Origin: Aquilaria yunnanensis
Lineage: Eukaryota; Streptophyta; Magnoliopsida; Malvales; Thymelaeaceae
NCBI GenBank assembly: GCA_039654915.1
Contig: CM077593.1
Coordinates: 118,289,413 to 118,353,412, forward strand
Reading direction: 5' to 3'
DNA: 64,000 nucleotides
In this document: positions 33,761 to 47,353 of the stretch, in pieces
Layout of the letters: every line of letters begins with the position of its first letter
How positions within the stretch are numbered: position 1 is the first letter of the stretch
Position numbers and translations under genes: made by a program
The notes under the pieces: model-generated
What the model was told of the DNA's origin: nothing
What the model saw: the letters and a program-made list of their open reading frames with translations, nothing else
The model's database searches: none

Positions 33761-35330
33761 ACTACACCTTTTTCTTTTTTCATTTGTTTTGGTTTTTGTC
33801 TTTAGGTTAAATTACTTAATTATTCCAGACTTGCATATTTAACTAGAAGTCCCTCACTGCTCGGACCGATGAGAGGAATCAGGATGGCGATGGTGATGTC
33901 GACCGTCATGCTCCTAGTTAGTATATGAATAGTTCACAATACTACATTAAAATTAACGTAACAAGGGGCAAATTGTTCACTAACCATCTTCCCAAAACTG
34001 GAAATGTACCATAATATTTTGACAGGTAATGAGTCATTTAAGATATTAGCTTTTCTTCTCTCTAAAACTGGTTTAAACTTAATTCTGCTAAAGTTGGAGA
34101 CCAATATGAAATCACTACAAAGGTTGTGACCAATTTGCAATGAAATAAAGATTACTAACCGATTTACAATGACAGCTAAAGATTTGGGACTAGCACTGCT
34201 TTTTACCAAATTTACCATCGACTAATGTCTTAAGTACGAAATGATTTGCTAGAGGAATGACACTATAAATTATTATTATTATTATTACTTATTGAATAAA
34301 GGAATGGAAAGAAAAAGAAGGAGAGAGATTAGAAGATGTCTAACAGATAAAAGTCATGAGATGAGGGATAAGAATTCTTCATCCCCTCTATTTTCTCCCA
34401 TCCAAATAAGAGAGTTATAATTATGCTCATTCCCTCCTCTTTCGTTCCTCAACCTAAACAGACCATAAAAAGGAAACTAAAAATTAAAGAGCATCAAAGA
34501 GCGGATCAAGGGCATGGTCTCTAAAGTTCAAATTCATTTTCAGCTTAATAGCTACTACTTATTTCGTTTGTTTTTTTTTTCAGTTACATCATTGAACTTT
34601 TGGAAATTTTACAAATAAGCAACTATATCATGTCGTTTTTGTCTCTGAGACACTTAAGAAAGGAAACTTACAGAATAATAGGAGCAATTACTTTCATATA
34701 CATCGCATCTTCAGTCGTCTCACAATAGATGTCTCATCAAATTTCTTCATTTTGCCTCCCAAATCCCATAAGCATCACCAATTAAAGTGAATTAACTGAA
34801 ATTGAGTTTAATTAAATTTTCATTTAAGTCACTCTATCCCATTTTTCACCTTCAAACACTAAAACATGGTGGCATCAGAATGAGACTCATAATGTTTGTT
34901 CTCAATGTTCTTCTCACAGTAAATAATAATAAGAAGAAGAGGAAGAAGAAGCAGCAGCTAATTAACCCACCTGAAAAGTGGCTTGAAAATTTATTAAAGA
35001 ATTTTCCGAAACGTTTTACTCCATTTGAAAGTTCAAATGTTTATATTCTCTAAAAAGTAAAAACCACTTGCACAAATTTTCTTTTTGGCGTTGGCCAACA
35101 TTTCGGCAAATATGCCACTGCTCTTATATAATGGGAACAAATTGGCTCTTAATATATTTTTCAAGGAAAATATGCTACTAATATTTTCTCCTGGAGTAAA
35201 TAAGTCACCGTCATTAATGGTGTGTACCGATATGAAGTTATGAACATTAACAACATTAGATTATTGTTAGAGAATAAGTGAGTTTTGTTTGGTCACACAT
35301 ACACAGCTTAGCCACAGCACTTCTCACACT
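33761..35330. other. AT-rich intergenic region
   Basis: No gene is seen. An (ATT)n tract lies at about 34268-34288 and a GAA/GCA-rich tract near 34930-34960. The short ORF at 34802-35053 is low complexity. Confidence 0.45.
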
Positions 35331-35642
35331 TAGGGACGAATCTATATGTTGTCTAGTCGGATCCACGGATCCTAGTAAATTTTTTTTTTTTAAATATATT
35401 AAGCAATTTTTTATGGATCCCATTAAAATTTATTAAATAGATATGTTAATTTAAGAATATAAACAAAATGTTATGAAAAATGAACAATTATTATTTTCTT
35501 ATAAATATGTTGAAATTAAATTAATATTTAATATTTTTATTTTATAAGTATATTTTATATAAATTTTCAGTACAAAAAAATATGTTGTATATAAAAAAAA
35601 ATATATTTGGACCTTGTAAAATTTTTTCTAGATCCGTCCATG
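35331..35642. mobile_element. hAT-type MITE, 312 bp
   Basis: It is flanked by an identical 8-bp direct repeat CTCACACT (35323-35330 and 35643-35650), the hAT-length target duplication. Ends are TAGGGACGAATCTA and, in reverse complement, CATGGACGGATCTA, sharing GGACGRATCTA. The interior is AT-rich and non-coding. Confidence 0.8.
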
Positions 35643-36313
35643 CTCACACTAAATATTTACTAATAATATCTAATTAAGACATAAATAATTTTAAGATGTT
35701 AGAATTTGGACTAGACTTTAATAATAAAATAATTCAATTCAAGTAAAAAAAATTGAAATTGTAACTCAATAATTGGATATGTTTGAAGATCAACCTACAT
35801 CAATGACAAGAATTCTCTAATCGTTAACATCTTTTACTGAGTAATTTGACGTCCCCAGTTAGTAGGTTATTTGCTTATTTCAAAAATATTAGTGATATAT
35901 TTACCTTAGAAAATACTTTCACTGGCAAATTGTTCCCTTAACCTAAGATAAATGGTATATTTGCAACTTCTGCTTTTCTACTGGTAAACAAGAGCTTTAT
36001 GGAGATGCAATTTTTTTTTTCTTCCAAATTTTTAAACCCGTAATCCACTATAGGGGTGTTTAAAACCCTTATAACTAGATCAAAACATTTTCTTGAAGGT
36101 TTTTGGAATTTAGTTTAATTTATTTTTAGTTTTATTTAGCTTAGTTTTAGGAATTATGTTTCAGCAATTGTAATTATAAATATGACTACTGTAAAGTGAA
36201 ATATATTAGGGAAATATTGTACCACGTTTTTTTTTATCTTTTAGTGAATGTCCGGTTTTCCTTAAATTAAACTATTGTCTTCTTCACTTTTACTCTTTAA
36301 AAGTTAATCTCAG

Positions 36314-39300
36314 TAGAGGTGCACCTGGACTCGGCACGCATTGAACCCAGCCCAGGCACAGAACAGGCACGGCACAGCACGGATTAAAGTAAGCTTAGAG
36401 GGAAGAGGGCCGAATATTGGCATGAGAAGTGGAAAACGAGGCATGGCCTAAGACCGGCCTAAGATTGCCTCAAAATTGGGCCCGGTTCAGCTTTGCCCAA
36501 GCATGTCCGGTCCATGCCAGTTGAGTTCGGGCCTACCGTTTTAAAAATCGGCTCCAACCGTCACTGATTCAAAAAATGGCAAAATTACTATCTAAGGACC
36601 TCCGGCTATTCACTAACAGTTATTTAAGTTCAAAACTTTTTTTACCCTCACCCAACATTAAAAAACAACTACTTTATAAGGATATTTTGGTCCAATCAAA
36701 TTTTTGTCACTCCTATAAATACCCACCCACATTCCCTCACTTCTTCACACAACTTCTTACACTCTCCTCTTTACATCCATTAGTTTCTTTACATTTCTTT
36801 CTTCAATTCTTATATTCTTTTAACAATTTTCTTAATTTCCTACTAATTTCTTCTTAATCTCTCTCCTTAATCCTTCATTAATCTTCCATTAATTTTCATC
36901 ACCTCAATGGCTTCAAGGAAAAGTAGTAGTTCTGCCCCCGCTAAGAGCTCCTCTTCCCGCACTAGCTTGGGGTCATTCTTCCGTTGCAAGAGTTTTGTGA
37001 AAAAAGGAATTCACATCCAAAGTGAGCCTCAACCTGGCAACATCGATATGATGAATACCGATTTGCAATTTGATGAGCAAGAATCCGACGACGATGGTGA
37101 AATCCAAGAGAGCCCCACTTAAAACGTTGATACACAAGAAGGGGGTAGTGAACAATCGACACCTCAAAGTCAAGTTCTCGAGGGAGGTGAAAGAAAATCT
37201 CATCTCAAATCATTTGTGTGGGAGCATTTTAAGACACTTTGGGAGAAAGACAATTGGTTCACCAAGTGCAAGCACTGCAGGAAGAAATTGGCACATAAGA
37301 TGAATTCCGGGACCAAAACGGTTTAACGACATATAAGGAACGAGCATTCGATGCACTATCCGGGAGTCGAAGGGAGTTCTGGTGGACAGATACAACTTGG
37401 ATCAACCGGTGGTACAAGTATATTTAAATTTAATCAGCAAGGTTATAAGGAATGTGTGGTTAATTGGATGATGATAATGGAAAAACCTTTTACGCAAGTT
37501 GAAGACATGCATTTAGAAAATTAGATTAGGTCTAGGACTTTAAACCCTGCCTTTAAAAAGACATCTAGGATAATTGCATGAAGAGAAGTATTTAAAATGT
37601 ATGAATTAGGTAAATCTAATCTACAGACGCATTTTTCTACAATTGATCATTACATTACTTTTACTAGTGACATGTAGACATCTCCTATAAGGCAGGATTA
37701 TTTTGTGTCACCGCATATTGGATTGATGGTGATTGGGTCATTCAAAAAAGAATTATTGCTTTCAAATGCATGAAATTTGATCACATTGGATATAATATCT
37801 ATTAATGCATTTTAGATGTACTTCGTGAATTTTTCTGTGCTGACAAAATTTTCTCCATTAGTTTTGATAATATCACTAATAATGATTTTGTTGCCCGAGA
37901 ATTGTGTACTGCATTAAAACCCCCCTTAGAATGGTGTTTTTTTTTCCATATTAGATGCATCTGTCATATTTTGAACTTGTGTGTGCAAAAAGGGCTTGAG
38001 GTTTTGCAGACAGAAATCCATCCAATCCGTGATGCATTACTATATTTGAAGACACGGCCCAAAATAGCTTGGGAATCCAAAGACTACTGCCTTTAAAACA
38101 ACCAACCGTTTTCATGGAAACGTTTTAAACTTGATTGTCTCACCCGTTGGAACTCTACATATGAGATGTTGATATATGCATATCCATATGCAGCCTTGTT
38201 GACTATTTTCCTAAACTTGAAATCAAACTCCGAACTTCTAACAGTTGAAATGTAGGACAAGTGTTATAAACTTTTTCAATTATTACGGTATTTTTATGAA
38301 GCAACTACTTTTTTCTTTGATGTTTATTATCCCACTTCTCACAAAGTTTTAATGTATTTGGTAAATATTATTTATGTTTTGAATCAATACAAGATGGATC
38401 CTTTTCTAAAAAACACCGTCAAAGTAATGAAGGGGAAGTGGGTTTCCTACTTTACACAAATCCCCCCTATGTTTTACTTGCATCTTTATTTGACCCGACC
38501 GTGAAAATTAGCGAGACATTATCTTTGCTTGAGGGATACTATAGTTTCTTATATATGAATCATATTAGTTGTTTAGCTATGACGATTGAAATAGATGAGC
38601 ACATGCGGGAGCTGTACAAAGAATATTCATCTCGCTACAAATACAAGGTATGATCAACATCTTCCTCCACCGCACGCCCCTTATCCTCCTCCTCTTCATT
38701 AGCACCATTCAACCTTGTGGAACAGCTGCTCAAACATCCTCGACCTACATCATCTAGCCTATCGGAAGTAGATGATTACCTCTACACCTCATTTGAAACA
38801 AGTGAGGATGACATTTTGAAGTGATGGAAAGCAAAAAGTAGCAGATTTTCAATTCTGTCTATCCTCGTTAAGGAAGTTCTCGTCATTCCGATTTTAACTG
38901 TTGCATCGGAGTCCACTTTCAATGTTGGAAAATAAGTCATTTCAGAGAAACAAGCCAAGTTGGCGCCTGAAGCAGTGAAGGTCTGGTTGTGCAACCATGA
39001 CTAGGGCCTTGCTGCCTTAAGAAAACAAGACAAAAAAAAGTTCAAAAGATGATATACAAGATAATGACAACGCTTCCACATCCTAGATTTTCCTTTTCAA
39101 TTCTTAGAATATATTTAATATGATTATGCTGTACAACACAGAACACATATTTTCATTTCATTCTGATTTTTTTGGAACGTTTTCCCATTTCAAATATAAG
39201 GACTGGTCCAACTTATTTGTAAGTGTCGCTTGGCTTTATTATTAATAAAATTTGCACTGATGGTAGTATTTTTTTCTTTTCATAGAATTATAAAAATTTT

Positions 39301-39494
39301 AAACAAAAAAAATAAATTTCATAAAGTTAAAAAAAATCTATAATTTTTTAAAAAATGCAAAAAAAAAAAAAAATTTAAAAAACCCCGCCCATGCCCGATA
39401 CAAGCCCGGCTCAAGCCTAGCACAGATTATGCGTGCTGTGCCCGGGCTTGACCAGCCCAGGCCCAGGGCCAGTTAGACCCAACGTTCACCATTG
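36314..39494 (+). mobile_element. hAT transposon with perfect 8-bp target duplication
   Basis: The eight bases AATCTCAG occur immediately on both sides (36306-36313 and 39495-39502). The left end is TAGAGGTGCACC and the right end in reverse complement CAATGGTGAACG, sharing the GGTG core of plant hAT termini. Both subterminal regions are GC-rich and full of cggcac, gcccag and cagcacg phrases (36320-36540 and 39385-39480), in inverted arrangement. The body is a degenerate hAT transposase gene on the plus strand. Length is 3181 bp. Confidence 0.9.
36907..39005 (+). pseudogene. hAT (RICESLEEPER-like) transposase, degenerate
   Basis: It starts with a Ser-rich N-terminus at ATG 36907. A BED-type zinc finger follows (37203-37350; WEHFKTLWEK, CKHC and RHIRNEH), with a TAA stop at 37322-37324. 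Transposase core sequence lies at about 37800-38650 (FCADKIFSISFDN, FFHIRCICHILNL, DCLTRWNSTYEML). The hAT C-terminal dimerisation region is at about 38840-39000, with VASESTFNVGK at its centre. Many stops are present (for example near 37120, 37676, 38095 and 38935). BED plus hAT C-terminal domains identify the family. Any transposition would have needed a functional relative elsewhere. Confidence 0.85.
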
Positions 39495-40829
39495 AATCTC
39501 AGTCAAATTGGACTGAATTATCTCTTTGTCTACTTTGTCCCGATTCCCGAAGTAGGCATGTAACGTAATGCCTCTATAAGTATCAAACCTAGACCATGAC
39601 ATTAGCTTAAACTAGTCATTGAAAAACCTATAGTTAACCTAAAAATAAAGTATTTTAACAAATATGTTTTTTTTTTTTATGATCAGAATATATGATTAAG
39701 TTATAAACAGGAGAAAGAGGGTACTAAGGCAGCAGTATTATAGCGGAGCCACACACTAATGAGGCACCACCATTGGCGTACAACGATCTAAGATTCCAAG
39801 AATAGTAAGAGGTCATGCAGGAAGCTGGACAGAGAAGTGGTGAGAGAGCTGCTCCTTGAAGCAATTAAAAAATATGTTTGTTTTATTCTGATTACTAAAA
39901 AAAAAAATAAACAACATGTTTATGCATGTTGGGATTTTGTCCTTAATTAACAGTAACACACGCAAACGCATATAATCCTTAGTTTCAGTAGTACAACTCT
40001 CAAATCTTGAAGTCAATTACTATAATGATAATTAATGGACTCGAATATCCTTCCACTGTTTTTCACTTATAGCTTTTTATTATTATTATTATTATTTGGT
40101 ATGGTCGACACCACATTTATTACTCTCTAAGAAAATAAAAAATTGATCTACTAAATACATAAGGACTGTGCAGCTGTGATAGTATTTCAGTTGCCATGCA
40201 AGCTTAGATTGCACTCATATGTATAGAATATTTCAGATCACAAAAATTGATGGGAGATTGGAGATTATTATGAAACTTGTTGATAATTTTTAGAGGAAAT
40301 TAAAAATAAAATATTAACCCTAGCTATCCCCCAAATCCTTGGGTGTCCACTATCTAATTTCAACTTTAAGGATCATCTCCTGAGAGTAATATAAAGGGTG
40401 ACCTAACAAAAACCCTCACTACTTATTTAACAAACTGAAATTAACTCCTAATTAATTAAAAGCCATCTCGGATATATATAATGTCCTGCTAAATTTTTAA
40501 AATTTACGCAGAAATCATAAACCTTGGATTTAAAACCTCTATGTTTAGTCCTAATAAGATGTAAAAGTATGAAAAGGTGACATAGTTTGTGGGCACAAAA
40601 AGTCTTATATTGAGATTGTAAGGATTTAAGACATAAATGATTTAACTGAGCATATTTACCAAGTTATCAGATAATTTTGATTTGTAAAGACGTTCGATGT
40701 TAAAACTCAGGTTTTTTGAAGAATGTTTGAAGAGGAGAGTTAAAGGAATATTGGAAAGCACTATCAAATTAGTGCCATGAATGATTGTTCACATGATTCC
40801 TTGGGTAGACGTCCTATTAGATAAAAAAA

Positions 40830-41071
40830 TACTCCACTCGTCTCATAAAAATTGATCATTTTATTATTTACAATAATTAATATATGATTTTATTTTTTTC
40901 AAAATTTATTATAAAAATATGAATATTTATATGAAAATGAAACTTTAAAGATTGTAGTTTCTAAATATCATTTTTAAGAATATTTTTCAATACATATTAA
41001 TATAAATACATTCAAAACAAACTTCAGTCAAAAAAATAAAATAGTCAATTAATGTAAAACAGAGATAGTGT
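40830..41071. repeat. Stowaway-like MITE, copy 2
   Basis: The left end TACTCCACTCGTCTCATAAA resembles the plant TACTCCCTCCGTCCCATAAA terminus. The right end is more decayed (acagagatagtgtta). The interior aligns with 23505-23749. Confidence 0.65.
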
Positions 41072-41147
41072 TATGTTATGTGAGTGGATGATAGCAACAA
41101 ATCATTTAAATAGTATAGACTGCTTGTATGATAAAAAAGACTAGCAA

Positions 41148-41151
<4 letters not shown>

Positions 41152-41186
<35 letters not shown>
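41152..41186. repeat. (AT)n microsatellite
   Basis: About seventeen AT dinucleotides in an uninterrupted run. Confidence 0.95.
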
Positions 41187-41188
<2 letters not shown>

Positions 41189-41522
41189 TTATAAGAACTA
41201 TATCTAACAATTTTGTGAGAAAACAAGTAAATAGAGAGTAGATTATTATCAAACAGATTATATCTGATCTTTTATTTTGTGATGAAAGGCTAGATATAAT
41301 TTCTTGTGGTTCAAGTTATCGACTTGTGGGGTACTATTGGTGTCCAGCTGCTGGCTAGTTCCCCGCTCGAGTGGCATGACTTGCGTTTTTTGTTTTCAGG
41401 GTCCTCAAACAGCACGGAACTGCGCCACACATTCCAAAACCTTGGTTAAGAAAAGTGCCACCAATTAAGGATTTTTTTTTTTCAATAAGAAATAAATATC
41501 TCAACTTTATCATTTATATTGT

Positions 41523-41523
41523 C

Positions 41524-41557
<34 letters not shown>
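41523..41557. repeat. (ATT)n microsatellite
   Basis: About eleven uninterrupted trinucleotide units. Confidence 0.95.
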
Positions 41558-41559
<2 letters not shown>

Positions 41560-43444
41560 TTGGGGGCCTAGGAAACTCTGTTGATCTACGTAATGAATAT
41601 AACTCTCCCCATTTCCTTAATCTTATATTCACTTTCATGAATTCTAGGTTCAATTCCATTATCTTCGGGTTTATCGCCAAAAATTAAATTATATCCCAAA
41701 TTACAAATTAGTACCTGAACGAATGTAGAAAACCTGTCATTGGAGTAGTTTTTTGTTGCAAAATTGTCATTCAATTTATAGATCTTTATTAGGCGTCAAC
41801 TGATAAACTAAATAATTCATAATTGAATTTACTAGATAGCAATTTTTTGTAACATATTAAATAAAAATAATAATTGAAAATTTATTTTATATAATATAAT
41901 GTTATCACCAAATTAAATACTGATAAACTGAATAATCGATACAATAGTAAGCAAAATTTAAAATATATATATATATATAAGTAAGTGAATAACTTATGTG
42001 AAAAATCAATATTCATATGATTTTGTTCATTTCAATTTTTCCTGTAGAGTTACACCCTATTTACCTGTTTACTTTTATTAGTCGGATGCCTAAGAGGTTT
42101 ACCCATTGGGGTGCAATTTCGCTATGAATGGTTACTTTGAGGACAAATTTGCTATATTTGTTACTTTAGGGATAATTTTACAATACATGATATAGTTCAC
42201 AGAAAAACAGTGCAATTTTAGCCAGAATTTTTTAGGAGTACCACTTAAATTAGTTAACAACTTTTATATTGTTATTTATACTTCTTTTGCATAACAAGTT
42301 TTTGATAAGTTGGCTATCTATTTTCTTCATCAATTGGCAAGTTAATATATACAAGAACTTACATAATCTAGGCAAGTTCGAGGTAGCTGGTATGTGTACA
42401 TCTATGTAAGTTGCCTCTTGCTGCAAAAAGACATGCAGAGTTATGAATATTTGAGTTTTTTATTTTTATTTTTGGTTCTCTCTCTCTCTCTGTTCAATTT
42501 TAAATACCTCACATAGAGCCCCCAACCCTACAATGTTAGGGCAAGTGATGGTGCTTATATGTATCCAGTCCGCTCGCAAAATGGAAGCATAATTAGATTC
42601 TAGATTCTAGTTCTGCCCATAATCATATCAATTTGTTGCCTAGGCTTTCAATTGTTTATGAAAGAAAACATGAAGAAGACAAATATTGGGGAGTGCCACT
42701 CATTATCATGTCTCTTCAAATTTAAAAGGAATTACTGGATGGAATCCTGTATAGTCCTAGGGTTTGGTATATGACAAGCAATCAGTAACTTTATTTACTA
42801 ACATAAGCCCAGTATTGAAGACATCTTTCCAGAAATTCCGCCTCCAGTATAGACTTTTGTAACACATTTGCAAATGTTTTTGTATGTTCTGAACAACAAA
42901 CAAAAAGATTTTCTGTCAGATTAATTAAAGTGATGCATGGAAATATGGGTTTTGTAAATATGTGTGGGAAGCCAGGGAATGACTACTGAGGATTGAAACT
43001 TGGATCTGGGTAATAATTTCTAGACTTCAACAGTTACGCTCATGCTTGGGTTAAATAATTACTGCTTCAACCCTACACATTGCTTCCATGCAAAATGCCG
43101 ACACAGTTTTCAGATATGCATGTAACTACGGATTTTCAAATATCACTAATTTTATACAAGAACAAAATCAAGCACCAATACAAACATCTGCGCAAGAACA
43201 TTTCAATGATGAAAATCAGTAGGGAGTGATCGCAGTGATATATGCCCTTTCGTCTCCTCTCTCTGGACTTCCAAATTGGGTTTGCAACTCATGGCGATAC
43301 ATCATGCGCCCAGACACGTCTCCGGGGTCATTGACTTGGATTCATTTCGGTTCTCCAAGTCGATATGAGTGTGGTTGGTTTCATAAGTTTCATTCACCAT
43401 GCAAGTAGATGAGCCCTTAGTTGCATACTTCAAGATTCAGCAGC

Positions 43445-46400
43445 TCAATTTGAACCATCATCCTGCTCAAATTTGAACCAGTTCCAATTTGCGAAGAGAG
43501 ATGGCTCGTCATTAAAAGGAAGAGTGTCACTTGGCAGGGCTTCCACCTTTCTGGGAGCTGTAATGACGGCAACCTTTTCCCTGTACTTCTTTGCCATCTC
43601 TTCGGCCTCAGAAAACACCCTCTGATCAAACAAACAGAATTTAATCAACCATTCAGATTACTTGGAACCATATGGAAATAGAGCTATCTCATCTGCACCT
43701 GTTTGTCTGATATAAAGAGACCGGGCTCACTTTCTAGATCAGCAGTGCTGTGAAACACATCAAAAAAATTCTCATTAGTATCCAATGACTCTGTTGTCAC
43801 CACATTGGAACTAGAGTTCTCAATAGAGTGTTCTTTCAGCTCTATATGATTAGAAAATGAAGCAAACACATATGCAGGGGTCAAATCCAATCCAATGAGC
43901 ATTGCTGAATTACCTGAGAGAGATTTTGTCAGGAAAAAGAGATCTCATAACCAGGACTTTAACATTCTCCCCTTCCTTCAGCACGTCAACAACTGAAGTG
44001 ATTCTGTTTCTGCTCATGTTTGAAATGTGCAGTAATCCACTGCAATAAATTCAAAAAAAAATATTTTGTCTAATCTACAATACCGGAGCAACAGAAAGGG
44101 GGAAAAAAAGAAATAAACAAATAAACAAACAAACCAATCAAATATCTACAGACAATTTTGATATTTTAACACCTACGCACAAGGAAGTGCATTTGGCATA
44201 AAATGTTGCCACTTTGCTTTCGCATGAACTTTTAGTGTTAACTAACTTTAAACAGTTAATTGACACTATGAACTTCATGTCACCGACCCCAACATAGTTG
44301 GGATTAAGGTGAAGTATGATAAACATCTACGTGTGAGAACAATTATAGGGTCACATTTGGAAACATTTAAATTTTTTACAACAAAGATATATCCATAGAC
44401 TAGAAGATAGCACCACAAGCCTCATGGGGATATTACTTGGACTGTAACAAGATGACTTCAATTTGCAAACATGTGTCAGTACTTTTATATCCCCTTGCCA
44501 AAAAAGGGTTGAAGTTTTTGGTAGAATGTTTCCATGGCTCGATGTAATTTGATTTTGAAGGATAAAACATATCTAGAAAATGAACATTATGGAAGATGGC
44601 TATGTTTTAAGAGATAAAAGCAACGTGGTTTCTTGCCCATAGCGGAAACCTGGGGAATGATGAAGTCTGGCAGCAGACTCATGGGGCTTAAGGGATGGTC
44701 TAAGAATAGCCATTGCAGTGGGCAAAACCACGCTAAATGTGGAGTTGAATTGATTAACTGCAGCTCAACTCCTATACCCTAGCCCCTCTAACACCCCTTA
44801 AACATTGGATTGCAGGTACATATGAAGCAACTGGAGGTGGATAGAGAAAGGCACATATACAGGGAAGCCAACTGAGTGGCGGATACTGCTGCCACACATG
44901 GAGCAAGGATAGAAAGCTCTTTAGTAAAGTTTGATGGTTGCCCAAGCTTTATGAATCATTTCATGACTATGGACTGTACGGGCAAGCCTAATAGTCAGTA
45001 ATGTAGGAGTAAAGAAGGTAGGTTTTGATACTTAAAACACCTTACTAATGAGGCCAAGGGCTTCTATCGACTGCCCCTTCTGTGTAAAGAAACTCAGGTC
45101 CGCTACCTCTAAAGGGAAGGAACCTGCTGAAAGAGCCATCTTGATGCATATAGGCTGCTTTTTTATGGATTCAAATTTACTCCCCCCCCCAAAAAAAATA
45201 ATAATAAGAAGAAGAAGAAGAAGAAGAAAAGAAAAGAAAAAACAGTATCTGAAAATCTCCCTAGAAGAAGAGGTTTCTATTATCAAGTCACGTTGATACA
45301 GAATTCTATGGATTTGGGCATCACTTTGACTTTAATTAACAAAACATTTACAGGAACAAATATCCCCGCTTTTCTTTATTCTGTGAATTTCAAAAGTTAA
45401 ACCAAACAAAATAAAGCTGGTCATTTATAGTTATAAGGATAACTAAACATGTATTGGATCATCATCAGAACAAATCTAAATAAGAACATGAATACGAACA
45501 ATCAACCCCTATTCCTTCTTTGATAATCATCATAGCCATGGTTGCCCATCGTTTATGCTATAAACTTTTATAAGGATGAACTTCTGCAAATCAATTTTTT
45601 TCTTACCTTCGATTTGTTTCCCCTAATCTTATTTTGGCACCATATGGTAAAACTTTTTGGACAGTTCCTTTTAACAGTGTTCCCTCTCGAAGATTCAAAA
45701 TTTCCTGAAATGTTTTCAAAAAGAAAAAGAAAATTAATCATGCATTTGATGGTGAGAAAATGGCATACCTAAAGATTTGTTGCACAACAAAAGAGGACAG
45801 CAAGCAAAGAAGCATTTTGGAGAACTAACCCAAGCTTCTCTCTCGCTTAGTATTAAGTCATTGGTAGCCTCATTTATCCTAGTAATCTGAACATACTTCC
45901 TCTGGCCCACCTAAAACCAACAACCGCAGGAAAAGAACCATGAGCAGACAGAGAGGTTCATGAATGCGCAAACAGGATTTGTTAAAGAGAAGCAAAGTGT
46001 AATTAACAACAAAAGCTCCAAATGATCAAATTGTGATTCCACCTTTGCAGCAAGAAAAAAAAAAAAGCAATTTCATAGTTAAATCATCAATTTCTTTAAG
46101 CTTTGCATACAAAGACCTTGCATAGTAAATTGAATTGCATAACAAGCAACTTACATATTCTTTCAACTCAGAGAAATTGTTAATTCTCTTCATTAATTCA
46201 GCTTTAGGAAGAAAAGCCCGGACACCCTGCAACAATGGAGTTAAAGAATGCTATTTACTGATGCCCACTGGCATGGACATATGAAATACTGAAGAAACAT
46301 ACCTCAATTCTTGTCAGAAGGCCACCTGTATTCCACTCTGTGAAATAAACCTCGATAGGGTCGTTAATTTGTTTTATCTACAAGTACAAAAGTGCAGAAT

Positions 46401-47353
46401 ATATAGCCAGAAACATCAATGTACACGAGAGAATTTTGAACTACATGATGAATAGAATTTGAATTTATTAAAATAAGTGAGAAAAGAACCTGCCTCACTC
46501 GATGCCAAGCAATCCTGCGAAAAAATCGCCTAGTTGAGAGCAAAGGCCGGCCACTTAATGTCCTTCCCAGGACCTCAGCAAAGAGCACTGTACCAATCTC
46601 GACAACAGGCCTGCCAGGCGCTGCTACCCCACTCATTGCATCATCGTCCTTAACAATTCCGATTTTCCCAGGAACCAGAAATTCCCCAGCATCGTTCTTT
46701 ATATCACACACCAAATAATCCATCTCTTTGTCATACAGAGGAAGAACCTCCTTAGTCAACATTGTTCCCAAAAAATCTGCCCCAACATTCACGTCAAGCT
46801 TATTCTCATTACCCGAAACAACCACCCCAACTACAAAGTCCCCAGGTTTTGGTTCATAGTATTGCACATTAACCTTATTTGATTCCTCTAAATCACCGTC
46901 TCCCTCACTCTTCCACTCAAGAACCCCCCTTTCACCTCCCATTTCCTCTACTTCTTCTTCTTCTTCTTCTGAATCTCCCGGTTTAAAGAATTTCAAGAAG
47001 GGTTCTAAAGCCTTTTCTTTATCAGTTTCTTCAGCGGCAGAGCCATTGGCAACAACTGGAGCCGGATGAGGCTTGTTGAGCAGCCCAAACTCTCCATTCC
47101 CTCGAATTCTGTTAGTCTCAAGCTTTTCAGGCAACTGGGTGCTCGAAATATCCTCAGAGCTATCAGGTTTGGAGCAAAAGACTATCTGGGTATTCCTCCA
47201 AATTGAAGAACTCGTGTACAAGAACAAAGCTTTGGATGGCCCGGATTTATGGTAAGTGCTTCTAACCGAGCATTTCGATGAACGTATTGAAGCATCAAGA
47301 GATAGCAGAGAGTTGAAGAGAAAAGACTTACAGGCTTGATCAAGGGCTTGCAT
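43445..47353 (-). CDS. PDE338: Chloroplast S1-domain RNA-binding protein, PDE338/RLSB type
   Basis: Family members are plastid RNA-binding proteins; the maize relative RLSB binds rbcL mRNA and loss of PDE338 gives pigment defects (recalled). Eight exons (46490-47353, 46303-46377, 46155-46226, 45830-45910, 45607-45704, 43914-44039, 43699-43747, 43445-43621), all with GT-AG borders and matching phases, give 513 residues. The N-terminus (about 1-60) is rich in Ser, Arg and Lys, like a plastid transit peptide, followed by an acidic EEEEEEVEE patch near 129. Three S1-like regions follow: about 170-235 (PGDFVVGVVVSGNENKLDV), about 253-364 and about 370-440 (GTVQKVLPYGAKIRL, then SGLLHISNMSRNRI). 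The C-terminus contains PSLFANWNWFKFEQ. I chose Met at 47353 although the frame is open to 47539, because homology starts near there. Intron 5 is 1.6 kb. Confidence 0.92.

Larger units (their letters stand above)
39503..43444. other. AT-rich intergenic region and 3' flank of the S1-domain gene
   Basis: No gene is seen. It holds a Stowaway-like MITE, (AT)n and (ATT)n microsatellites (listed separately), an (ATT)n tract at about 40077-40097, and a (CT)n tract near 42477-42491. From about 43100 GC rises. The stretch 43200-43444 is likely 3' untranslated sequence of the minus-strand S1 gene. Confidence 0.45.
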
